From positions 1,761,410 to 1,825,409 of the forward strand of contig JAGTTP010000001.1 of the NCBI GenBank assembly GCA_018223365.1: DNA of 64,000 bases. Direction: 5' to 3'. Every line of letters begins with the position of its first letter. Position 1 is the first letter of the stretch. This DNA comes from Clostridiaceae bacterium Marseille-Q4145. GTDB taxonomy: Bacteria > Bacillota > Clostridia > Lachnospirales > Lachnospiraceae. Under the pieces are notes generated by a model. The model saw only the letters and a list, made by a program, of their open reading frames with translations, made no database searches and was not told the DNA's origin. Position numbers and translations under genes: made by a program. Below are positions 43,275 to 51,240 of this stretch, one piece after another.

Positions 43275-44680
43275 TCAGAGCAGAGAACATTGGATATGAA
43301 AAGGTAAAAAAGCCAACGTACAAGTTTAAACCACATCCTGTAGATTTGACGGATGCGACAATGGCGGAACGTTGTCAGAAAGTGTTGAAAAAATTGGAGG
43401 AAGAACAGCTGGATCTTATGGTAATCTATGCAGATCGGGAGCATGGAGCTAATTTTTCCTATCTGACAGGCTTTGAACCGCGATTTGAGGAAGCAATGCT
43501 GGTGCTACACCGGGATGGAACTGCATTTTTACTGTTGGGAAATGAATCCATGAAAATGGAAAAATACAGTAGAATCAAAGCAAAAGCCATCCATACACCC
43601 TATTTTTCATTGCCCAATCAGCCCATGGAAGGTGAAAGAGACTTAAAAGAAGTGTTGGAACAGGCAGGTGTGACATCTGGCAAAAAGGTGGGAGTAGTCG
43701 GTTGGAAAATGTTTACCAGCCGGACAGAGGATAATACACAGCTGTTTGATGTCCCCTATTTTATAGTACAGAAATTAAAAGAGGCCGTTGGATCGGAAGG
43801 GAAAGTGAGCAATCGAGCAGATCTCTTCATTTCGCCGGAATATGGCGTGAGAATTCGGATGAATGCCAATGAAATTGCTCATTATGAATTTCGGGCGATG
43901 CTGGCATCTGACTGTATCTTAGAGACGATGGAGTATATCGAACCAGGAATCAGTGAAATGGAGTTGGCGAACAGTCTTCAGAAATATGGACAGCCTATTA
44001 GCGTGCAGACCATCTGTGCGGCGGGAGAACGGTTTACCAACGCAGTGGTAGAGCCAAGAGCAAAGAAGCTGGCATTAGGGGAAGCGTTTTCTTCCACGGT
44101 CGGATACAAAGGAGGACTTACCAGCCGTTCGGGTTATGTGGCAGCGGAGGAAGAAGAGTTGCCAGAAGGCCAGAAGGATTATCTGGATCGTGCAGCGAAG
44201 CCTTATTACGCAGCAACTGCTACCTGGTATAGCACCATTCACATTGGCCTCACAGGAGGAGAACTCTATGATGCAGTAAAGACAGTATTTCCAAGAGAAA
44301 CCTATGGATGGATGTTAAATCCGGGACATCTGACCGCAACGGAAGAATGGATGTCCTCTCCAATTAGCGAAGGCTCTAAGATTCCATTTCAGAGTGGTAT
44401 GCTTTTACAAATGGATATTGTTATGGGTGTGAAAGGTTATGCGGGTGCAAATGCGGAAGACGGCATTGCATTAGCGGATCAGGCACTACGAAAAGAATTG
44501 GAAGAGCAGTATCCGGATGTATGGGAACGAATGCAGAGAAGACGTACCTATATGATCGAAGAATTAGGAATGGAGCTGTCAGAAGAGGTATTGCCGTTGT
44601 CTGATAGTGAAGGATATTTCCGGCCATATCTTTTGAACCGGGAGAAAGCATTGAAAGTCATTAGAAAAGGAGTGAATTAG
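43268..44680 (+). CDS. M24 (creatinase/aminopeptidase P-fold) protein with a degenerate metal site
   Basis: 470 residues from ATG 43268 with AAAGGAG upstream. N-terminal creatinase-like domain (about 30-170; YADREHGANFSYLTGFEPRF). The pita-bread domain follows, but metal ligands seem lost: the usual DxG...SDxTR region reads SSTVGYKGGLTSRSG, the GHGIG region reads NPGHLTATEEW, and the PGMxxxxEP region reads SGMLLQMDI. So it is either metal-free like creatinase or not a hydrolase. Coupled to the ROK kinase and followed by a flavoprotein. Substrate unknown. Confidence 0.7.
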   Translation: MLIRAENIGYEKVKKPTYKFKPHPVDLTDATMAERCQKVLKKLEEEQLDLMVIYADREHGANFSYLTGFEPRFEEAMLVLHRDGTAFLLLGNESMKMEKYSRIKAKAIHTPYFSLPNQPMEGERDLKEVLEQAGVTSGKKVGVVGWKMFTSRTEDNTQLFDVPYFIVQKLKEAVGSEGKVSNRADLFISPEYGVRIRMNANEIAHYEFRAMLASDCILETMEYIEPGISEMELANSLQKYGQPISVQTICAAGERFTNAVVEPRAKKLALGEAFSSTVGYKGGLTSRSGYVAAEEEELPEGQKDYLDRAAKPYYAATATWYSTIHIGLTGGELYDAVKTVFPRETYGWMLNPGHLTATEEWMSSPISEGSKIPFQSGMLLQMDIVMGVKGYAGANAEDGIALADQALRKELEEQYPDVWERMQRRRTYMIEELGMELSEEVLPLSDSEGYFRPYLLNREKALKVIRKGVN

Positions 44681-44681
44681 C

Positions 44682-45227
44682 ATGACAGATCACAGTACTT
44701 TGAAAATGCACAGAGAAGAAGTCAGGGTGTCCGACAAAGAGATGCTGAAAGCGATCCTGGACAGATGTCATACGGTCGTGGTTGGACTCCACGATGAACC
44801 GTATCCTTATGTAGTGCCTATGAATTATGGCTATGAATGGGATGACAAACTGACATTCTATTTCCACATGGCAATTGAGGGACATCGAATTGAATTGATG
44901 AAAAAAAATCCCAAAGTTGCGTTGAGCATCAGTGAATTTCTAGACCGCCAGGGATACAAGCCCTATCGACATGAAACTCACGATTATCGAAGCGTGACCG
45001 CTTATGGAACGGCGACGATTATCAAACCGGAGCAGGAGGAAGAGTTTTTGCACGGCATGACTGTATTGAATGTACATAACAATCGTCCACCTGTCAGAAG
45101 AATCACGGAAGAGATGAGAACTCGTCTATTTGTATTAAAAATAGAAGTGGATCATGTGATGGGAAAAGCTCAGTATCCTATTTCTAGCCTAGAAGAAGTT
45201 GCAATTCCGTCCAATCAGGCGCGTTAA
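44682..45227 (+). CDS. Pyridoxamine 5'-phosphate oxidase-family flavoprotein (NimA-like)
   Basis: 181 residues, starting one base after the previous stop. FMN-binding split barrel: HTVVVGLHDEPYPYVVPMNYGYEWDDKLTFYFHMAIEGHR-type region with MKKNPKVALSIS following. Such proteins bind flavin or heme cofactors and include nitroimidazole reductases. Here it ends a kinase/M24-like/flavoprotein trio, whose common role is unclear. Family sure, function not. Confidence 0.78.
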   Translation: MTDHSTLKMHREEVRVSDKEMLKAILDRCHTVVVGLHDEPYPYVVPMNYGYEWDDKLTFYFHMAIEGHRIELMKKNPKVALSISEFLDRQGYKPYRHETHDYRSVTAYGTATIIKPEQEEEFLHGMTVLNVHNNRPPVRRITEEMRTRLFVLKIEVDHVMGKAQYPISSLEEVAIPSNQAR

Positions 45228-45312
45228 TCGTTTTATGAATAGAAGAATTGCACAAAAAGGAAAACGGAAAATGGTGAATATCCATAAAAAATATTTTCTA
45301 ACTGAAAAATTA

Positions 45313-45341
45313 TTGACAGTAAGCACAAAGGAAGTTATAAT
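45313..45341 (+). promoter_or_regulatory. Consensus promoter of the second dehydrogenase/importer operon
   Basis: Perfect TTGACA (45313-45318), 17-base spacer and perfect TATAAT (45336-45341). The only fully consensus promoter in the window, giving a leader of about 60 bases. Confidence 0.85.
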
Positions 45342-45408
45342 AAAATCACTTTATAAAACAGATTTAAAAAGTTATTTCAGCCGGTGCTTGGAAAGGAGAA
45401 AAAAGACG

Positions 45409-46455
45409 GTGGCAACAATGAGAAGTGCAGTTTTTCACGGAAGACATGATATTCGGGTAGAAGAACGTGAGATTCCGAAGATCGGTTCCGAGGAAGTGTT
45501 GATTAAGGTAATGGCATGTGGCGTATGTGGATCGGACCTCCATATTTATGAAGGTGATCAGGGATCTACAACAACAGTTCCGCCGCTGATTCAGGGACAT
45601 GAGTTTTCCGGCATTATTACAGAAGTTGGAAACAATGTAAAGAACTGCAAGGTTGGCGATAGAGTCTGTGTGGATCCGGCAGATAACTGTAACGAATGTT
45701 ATTACTGCGCATCTGGTATGATGAGCCATTGTGAACATATGGGAGCCATCGGAACCAACATCGATGGAGGATTCTCCCAGTACTGTAAAGTAAAGGCGAA
45801 ACTGGTTCATCATCTGGCCGATGATGTGACTTTTGTACAGGGAGCCATGGCAGAACCGCTTGCCTGCTGTATCAACGGTGCAGACAGAAGTGATATCAAA
45901 GTTGGAGATAATGTTGTAGTTTACGGCGGTGGAATGATAGGTCTTCTGCTTCTTCAGCTGGCAATTTTAAAAGGAGCCAGCAGAGTTGCACTGATAGAGC
46001 CGGTGGAGGAGAAGAGACAGGTAGCAGAAAAGCTTGGTGCATGCCTGACTATCAATCCCATCGAGCAGGATGTAAAGAAAACCTTACAGGAACATGGATT
46101 TGAACATATTCAGGTAGTCATCGAGACCTGCGGCCGCAAGAACACTTCAGAGGAAGCCCTTGATATTGTAGACCGTCAGGGAACGGTAGTTCTCTTCGCA
46201 GTATCTGCAGTAGAGGCAGCCATTGATCTGAAGACTTATCAGCTGTTCCAGAAAGAGTTGACTGTCAAAGGTTCTTTCTGTAGTCCGTATGATATGGGAA
46301 GAGCGGTAGAACTTCTGAATGCGCACAGAATTGATGTAACCACTATGCTTGGAGGCATGGAACCGTTGGAAGGACTTGCAGAGGTACTTAGCAGTCCGGC
46401 AAAACGTGCAAAAGGAAAATTTGTAATTTTACCGAACGGAACACCGGAGGAATAA
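45409..46455 (+). CDS. Zinc-dependent polyol dehydrogenase 2 (MDR)
   Basis: 348 residues from GTG 45409, which has AAGGAG (45393-45398) at good spacing; ATG 45418 is too distant and the frame upstream runs through the promoter. Catalytic zinc GVCGSD and GHEFSG; structural zinc CNECYYCASGMMSHC; NAD site YGGGMIGLLL. Related to sorbitol/threonine-type dehydrogenases, but only distantly to dehydrogenase 1. It occupies the same slot before importer 2 that dehydrogenase 1 has before importer 1, suggesting a different substrate. Confidence 0.82.
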   Translation: MATMRSAVFHGRHDIRVEEREIPKIGSEEVLIKVMACGVCGSDLHIYEGDQGSTTTVPPLIQGHEFSGIITEVGNNVKNCKVGDRVCVDPADNCNECYYCASGMMSHCEHMGAIGTNIDGGFSQYCKVKAKLVHHLADDVTFVQGAMAEPLACCINGADRSDIKVGDNVVVYGGGMIGLLLLQLAILKGASRVALIEPVEEKRQVAEKLGACLTINPIEQDVKKTLQEHGFEHIQVVIETCGRKNTSEEALDIVDRQGTVVLFAVSAVEAAIDLKTYQLFQKELTVKGSFCSPYDMGRAVELLNAHRIDVTTMLGGMEPLEGLAEVLSSPAKRAKGKFVILPNGTPEE

Positions 46456-46510
46456 AAGAACATGTAAATTGCAGAGGAATCTGTAATCATAAAAAAGGAG
46501 GAATTGTAAC

Positions 46511-47557
46511 ATGAAGAAAAAGGTATTGGCAGGTATGCTGGCAGCAATGATGGTAGTAGGACTTACCGCATGTGGAGGAAGTCAGGAAGCAGCTTCCACT
46601 GACAGCCAGGAGACCACCGAAGCAACTGACACCGCTGATGATGCAGCAGCAGAGGATACCGCAAAAGAGGATACCGCAAAAGAGGGTGGTATTCACATCG
46701 GATGTGCAGTACAGACCTTAAGCAATCAGGTTTGGGCACAGCAGATGGAGGAGATTACTTCCAGAGCAAAAGCAGACGGAAATGAAGTTACTGTTGTTGA
46801 CTGTGACGAGAATGCAAATACCCAGATTGACCAGATCGAGAACTTCATTACTTCTGGTGTAGATGCTATCATTGTACAGCCGGTTGATGCGGATGCACTT
46901 GAGGATATCTGTAAAGAAGCATTGGATCAGGGTATTACAGTTGTATGTTGGGATGAGGAGATGGAGAACTCCAGCTTTAACTGGGTAATCGAGAACTATG
47001 ATCTTGGTAAAGAGATCGGAAGCCAGGCAGCTGATTGGATCAATGAGAAATTTGACAATGGCGAAGTTGAAGTAGCCGTACTTGGTTATCCGCAGACTCC
47101 GATCCTTCTTGAAAGAGAGAATGGTATTCTGGATGCACTGAAAGAGAAGGCTCCGAACGCAACGGTAGTTGCTAACCAGCCGGCAATTGATACAACCGAA
47201 GGTCTGAACGCTATGGAGACTATTCTTCAGGCTAACCCGGATGTAAAAGTTGTTTGTACCATCGGTGGTGGTGGAGCAGCAGGTGCTAACGAGGCATTCA
47301 AAGGCTTCTATGGAAGCGAAGTTCCGGATGAAGTAGGTATCTTCTCTACTGACCTGACTGACGAGGCAGTTGCTTCTATGCAGAACGGCGAGTTCAACCG
47401 TATGGTAGTTGCTATCACTGGTAACTCTTACAAATGTGGTGACACTGTATATGATCTGACCATCAGCTATGAAAATGGTGAGCAGCTGGATCACAACGTT
47501 TACAGAGATCTGATTCCGGTAACTATCGACAACCTGGATGAAATGATTGCAAAATAA
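46511..47557 (+). CDS. Ribose/allose-type ABC substrate-binding lipoprotein 2
   Basis: 348 residues with AAGGAGG upstream. Lipobox LTAC with lipidated C21; an acidic linker (about 22-56) contains a perfect duplication of EDTAK (15 bases twice, 46652-46681). The mature domain is nearly collinear with binding protein 1 (shared IENFITSG, YPQTPILL, ANQPAIDTTEGLNAMETIL, LIPVTIDNLDEMI) yet differs at scattered positions that may tune the ligand. Confidence 0.9.
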   Translation: MKKKVLAGMLAAMMVVGLTACGGSQEAASTDSQETTEATDTADDAAAEDTAKEDTAKEGGIHIGCAVQTLSNQVWAQQMEEITSRAKADGNEVTVVDCDENANTQIDQIENFITSGVDAIIVQPVDADALEDICKEALDQGITVVCWDEEMENSSFNWVIENYDLGKEIGSQAADWINEKFDNGEVEVAVLGYPQTPILLERENGILDALKEKAPNATVVANQPAIDTTEGLNAMETILQANPDVKVVCTIGGGGAAGANEAFKGFYGSEVPDEVGIFSTDLTDEAVASMQNGEFNRMVVAITGNSYKCGDTVYDLTISYENGEQLDHNVYRDLIPVTIDNLDEMIAK

Positions 47558-47568
47558 AGACTGACCAG

Positions 47569-47612
47569 AAGGATGCGCATGATGTGCAAAAAGCCAGGTG
47601 CGCATCCTTTTT
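47569..47612 (+). terminator. Hairpin between binding protein 2 and ATPase 2
   Basis: AAGGATGCGCA (47569-47579) pairs perfectly with TGCGCATCCTT (47599-47609) and is followed by a short T-run. Same position as the importer 1 hairpin but unrelated sequence; probably partial termination or 3' protection. Confidence 0.72.
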
Positions 47613-47635
47613 ATAAAAAGGAAAGAGGTGCGAAT

Positions 47636-49138
47636 ATGAGCTCGATTGACAATGTCCTGGAGTTTCGTCATATCACGAAATATTATCCCGGAGTTACCGC
47701 ACTGAATGATGTATCACTGGAGGTCCGCAGAGGCGAAATCCATGCTCTGGTGGGGGAAAATGGTGCCGGAAAATCGACACTGATCAAGACCTGCAGTGGA
47801 GCAATTGAACCATCGGAAGGCGAAATTGTAGTAAACGGAAAGACTTTTAAAAGTTTAACACCTAAAGTATCAGAAGAAAATGGAATCGGTGTCATTTATC
47901 AGGAGTTTAACCTGGTAGGCGATTTATCTGTAGCAGAAAATATCTTTCTGGGTAGAGCAATTCGGAAGGGCATCGTAGTAGATCAGAAAGCAATGGAGCA
48001 GGAATCAAAAAAGATTCTTGATTCTCTTCATATACATATCAACCCGAAAGAACTTGTAAAGAACTTAAGCGTTGGATATCAGCAGATGGTAGAGATTGCA
48101 AAGGCAATGTCTCAGAATGCACAGATGTTGATTATGGACGAGCCGTCAGCGCCGCTGACCAATGCAGAAGTTGAGAGCATGTTCGCGGTAGTGGACCTCC
48201 TGAAAGAAAAAGGAGTTTCTATTATCTATATTTCCCATCGTTTGGATGAGATTTTCCGGTTATCCGACAGAGTTACGGTACTGCGGGATGGACAGTATGT
48301 CATCACCATGAATACCGCAGAAACCAATAAGGACGAACTGGTAAAATACATGGTAGGACGCCAGCTGACAGAGATTTATCCGGCAAGAAAAACGGATTGT
48401 ATTAAAGACGAAGTGTTGTTTGAGGCAGTGGATGTCTGTGGTAACGGTGATAAGGATATATCTCTGAAAATACATAGAGGTGAGGTGCTGGGACTTGGTG
48501 GTCTGGTGGGCGCAGGCCGTACAGAATTTTCAGAGCTGATGTTCGGAATGAGAGATAAAACATCTGGAAAATTCTATTTCAAGGGAAAAGAAATCAATCC
48601 AAAATCACCGAGAGAAGCCATTGATATTGGAATTGGACTGGTTCCGGAGGATAGAAAAGCAAAAGGAGCACTTCTTGGATTAAGTATCCGGGAAAACATC
48701 AATATGCCGATATATCCCAGAATTTCCAAGGTCAGCGTGATTGATGAAAAACAGGAAAAGAAGAATGCAGAACAGTATCGGGAAGAGATTACCATAAAGA
48801 CGCCGAGTGTAGAGCAGCTTGTAAAGAACCTAAGTGGTGGTAACCAGCAGAAAGTAATCCTTGCCAAATGGCTGGCAGCAGATTCGGAACTTCTAATTTT
48901 TGATGAACCGACCAGAGGTATTGATGTAGGTGCAAAACAGGAGATCTACACCTTGATCAATGGCCTGGTAGAACAGGGAAAATCTGTACTCATGATTTCA
49001 TCCGAAATGGAAGAGCTAATGGGTATGTCTGACAGAATTATGATATTGGCAGAGGGTGTTGTCAGTGGCGAACTGGAAAAAGAAGAGTTCGATCAGGAAA
49101 TGATTATGCGTTACGCTTCAAAAGAAAGGAAGGAATAA
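47636..49138 (+). CDS. Sugar ABC importer ATPase 2 (RbsA type)
   Basis: 500 residues from ATG 47636 with AGAGGTG upstream; the longer frame would run through the hairpin. Two ABC cassettes: GENGAGKST, LSVGYQQMVEIAKAM, LIMDEPSAPLT; then GLVGAGRTEF, LSGGNQQKVILAKWL, LIFDEPTRGIDVG. Almost the same protein as ATPase 1 along its length. Ends 6 bases before the permease gene. Confidence 0.93.
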   Translation: MSSIDNVLEFRHITKYYPGVTALNDVSLEVRRGEIHALVGENGAGKSTLIKTCSGAIEPSEGEIVVNGKTFKSLTPKVSEENGIGVIYQEFNLVGDLSVAENIFLGRAIRKGIVVDQKAMEQESKKILDSLHIHINPKELVKNLSVGYQQMVEIAKAMSQNAQMLIMDEPSAPLTNAEVESMFAVVDLLKEKGVSIIYISHRLDEIFRLSDRVTVLRDGQYVITMNTAETNKDELVKYMVGRQLTEIYPARKTDCIKDEVLFEAVDVCGNGDKDISLKIHRGEVLGLGGLVGAGRTEFSELMFGMRDKTSGKFYFKGKEINPKSPREAIDIGIGLVPEDRKAKGALLGLSIRENINMPIYPRISKVSVIDEKQEKKNAEQYREEITIKTPSVEQLVKNLSGGNQQKVILAKWLAADSELLIFDEPTRGIDVGAKQEIYTLINGLVEQGKSVLMISSEMEELMGMSDRIMILAEGVVSGELEKEEFDQEMIMRYASKERKE

Positions 49139-49144
49139 ATCAGT

Positions 49145-50095
49145 ATGAATAAAGCAAAGACTTTGGTAAAACAAAGAGCAATTTGGGCCTTTCTGGTTCT
49201 GATGCTTATCTTTTTCTCAATAATGAGTAAGAACTTCTTATCTGTAAGAAACCTATTAAATGTAGTAAAGCAGGTTTCTATTTACGGAATTGCATCCGTT
49301 GGTATGACCTATGTTATTTTACTTGGTGGGATCGACCTGGCAACGGGTTCTATCATTTCCTTTGTTAATATTCTGGCCGCATATCTGATGGTAAATATGG
49401 GAGTGAATCCGATTCTTGCAGTACTGATTTCTCTGGTTGCCAGCACCCTTATTGGTTTCCTGAATGGTATTATCATTGCAGAAATCAAGATGCCGGCATT
49501 GATTGTTACTTTCGCATCCCAGACCATTTTTGCAGGACTTGCTTATATTATCTGTAATGGTACTCCAATCTCCAGATTCCCGGATAGTTTTTTGATGCTT
49601 GGACAGGGATATGTAGGACCGATTCCGATTCCTGTTATTCTGATGGTGATCTGTTTTGCGATTGGTGCATTTATTCTGATTAAAACTTATTTTGGACGTT
49701 ACTTCTACGCATTAGGCGGAAACGAGGAGGCTGCAGAGCTTTCTGGTATCCATGTAAAGAAAGTGAAATGTCTTGTATATTCTCTGTCTGGATTGTTTGC
49801 AGGAATTGCCGGTCTGGTTATGCTGGCAAGAGCAAATACCGGTCAGCCGAATGCAGGAGTTGGATATGAGTTCGATGTTATCACTTGTGTTGTATTAGGT
49901 GGTGTCAGTGTAAACGGTGGATCTGGTAAGATCTCCAATGTAATCGCAGGTGTCCTGATCATTGGTGTTCTCAGCAATGGTATGGTACTTCTGAACGTAA
50001 GTTCTTACATGCAGATGGTAATCAAAGGAATTATCCTTCTTCTGGCGGTTGGATCTGATTGTATCCAGCAGCAGAATTTACTGAAGGCAAAATAA
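49145..50095 (+). CDS. Sugar ABC importer permease 2 (RbsC type)
   Basis: 316 residues, polytopic. Shares with permease 1 long identical blocks such as KQVSIYGIASVGMTYVILLG and GGNEEAAELSGIHVKKVKCL, while the DNA differs at many third positions, so the duplication is not recent or has been recoded by drift. Completes importer 2 and lies directly before dehydrogenase 3. Confidence 0.93.
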   Translation: MNKAKTLVKQRAIWAFLVLMLIFFSIMSKNFLSVRNLLNVVKQVSIYGIASVGMTYVILLGGIDLATGSIISFVNILAAYLMVNMGVNPILAVLISLVASTLIGFLNGIIIAEIKMPALIVTFASQTIFAGLAYIICNGTPISRFPDSFLMLGQGYVGPIPIPVILMVICFAIGAFILIKTYFGRYFYALGGNEEAAELSGIHVKKVKCLVYSLSGLFAGIAGLVMLARANTGQPNAGVGYEFDVITCVVLGGVSVNGGSGKISNVIAGVLIIGVLSNGMVLLNVSSYMQMVIKGIILLLAVGSDCIQQQNLLKAK

Positions 50096-50124
50096 GATCA
50101 TAAGTAAAGAGAGGCGGATTTGAC

Positions 50125-51177
50125 ATGGAAGGTAAAATGAAAGTTGCTATTATGACAGATGTGGCAAAAGTAGAATTGACCGAGAGAGAGATTCCGAAGC
50201 CAAAAGATGATGAAGTACTGGTAAAAGTAGAATATGTAGGTGTATGCGGCTCTGACCTTCATTATTATGAAGCAGGCGGAATTGGACCCAATATTGTAAA
50301 ACCACCGTTTGTGCTGGGACATGAGGCAGGAGGAACAGTTGTAGAGGTAGGCGCCGATGTGAAACATCTGAAAGTCGGTGACCGTGTGGCACTGGAGCCT
50401 GGAAAAACTTGCGGAAAGTGCATTTTCTGTAAAACAGGCCGTTACAATCTTTGCCCGGATGTTATTTTCTTCGCTACCCCGCCAGTAGATGGTGTATTCC
50501 AGGAATATGTAGCACATGAAGCAGACCTTTGTTTCAAGATCCCGGATAATATGGATACCATGGAAGCTGCGCTGATCGAACCGTTGGCAGTTGGATTCCA
50601 TGCTGCAAGACAGGGTGGTGCGCAGATGGGTATGACCGCAGTCGTTACTGGAGCAGGATGTATTGGACTGGTATCTATGATGGCTTTGAAGGCTATGGGT
50701 GTTACCAAGATTATCGCTGTGGATGTGATGCAGAAACGTCTGGATAAAGCGCTGGAACTGGCCGCTACCGATATCGTAAATGGAAAAGAGCAGGACACCG
50801 TAGAAGAAATCCTGAAGCTGACCGATGGCATGGGACCGGATCTGGTAATCGAGACAGCAGGTACTGAGATCACCACGAGGCAGGCAATCAAATTTGTTAA
50901 GAAAGGTGGTACCATTGTTCTGGTAGGATATTCCGCATCTGGCGAGGAAACACTTCCGATGAGTCTTGCATTAGACAAAGAGATTACCTTTAAGACCGTA
51001 TTCCGTTATCGCCATATTTATCCGATGGCAATCGAGGCAGTTGCTTCCGGCAGAGTGAATCTGAAGGGAATTGTTACCGATGTCTTCCCTCTTTCTGATA
51101 TTCAGAATGCGATGGATAAGAGCGTAAAGGATAAGGCGAATATTGTAAAATCCGTAATCAAAGTTATTGAAGATTAG
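50125..51177 (+). CDS. Zinc-dependent polyol dehydrogenase 3 (sorbitol/xylitol dehydrogenase-like MDR)
   Basis: 350 residues. GVCGSDLHYYEAGGIGP, GHEAGGTV, structural zinc CGKCIFCKTGRYNLC and TGAGCIGLVS mark the sorbitol/xylitol dehydrogenase branch; FRYRHIYPMAIEAVASGRV near the C-terminus is typical of it. Oxidises a C2 hydroxyl of a polyol to the ketose with NAD. Last gene of the importer 2 operon. Of the three dehydrogenases in the island, this is the one whose polyol role is best supported. Confidence 0.87.
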   Translation: MEGKMKVAIMTDVAKVELTEREIPKPKDDEVLVKVEYVGVCGSDLHYYEAGGIGPNIVKPPFVLGHEAGGTVVEVGADVKHLKVGDRVALEPGKTCGKCIFCKTGRYNLCPDVIFFATPPVDGVFQEYVAHEADLCFKIPDNMDTMEAALIEPLAVGFHAARQGGAQMGMTAVVTGAGCIGLVSMMALKAMGVTKIIAVDVMQKRLDKALELAATDIVNGKEQDTVEEILKLTDGMGPDLVIETAGTEITTRQAIKFVKKGGTIVLVGYSASGEETLPMSLALDKEITFKTVFRYRHIYPMAIEAVASGRVNLKGIVTDVFPLSDIQNAMDKSVKDKANIVKSVIKVIED

Positions 51178-51201
51178 AAAATAAAGAAAACCCACCTAAA
51201 G

Positions 51202-51239
51202 AAAAGAAGTCATCAGCCGGAAGGCTGGTGACTTCTTTT
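51202..51239. terminator. Bidirectional terminator ending the carbohydrate island
   Basis: AAAAGAAGTCATCAGCC (51202-51218) pairs with GGCTGGTGACTTCTTTT (51223-51239), with one wobble and a GGAA tetraloop. It serves dehydrogenase 3 on plus and the convergent glycerophosphotransferase gene on minus. Confidence 0.9.
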
Positions 51240-51240
51240 T

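Noticed and set aside
45199..45408. N-terminal extension of dehydrogenase 2
   Set aside because: It crosses a perfect consensus promoter and overlaps the flavoprotein gene; GTG 45409 has a ribosome site and starts at the normal MDR N-terminus.
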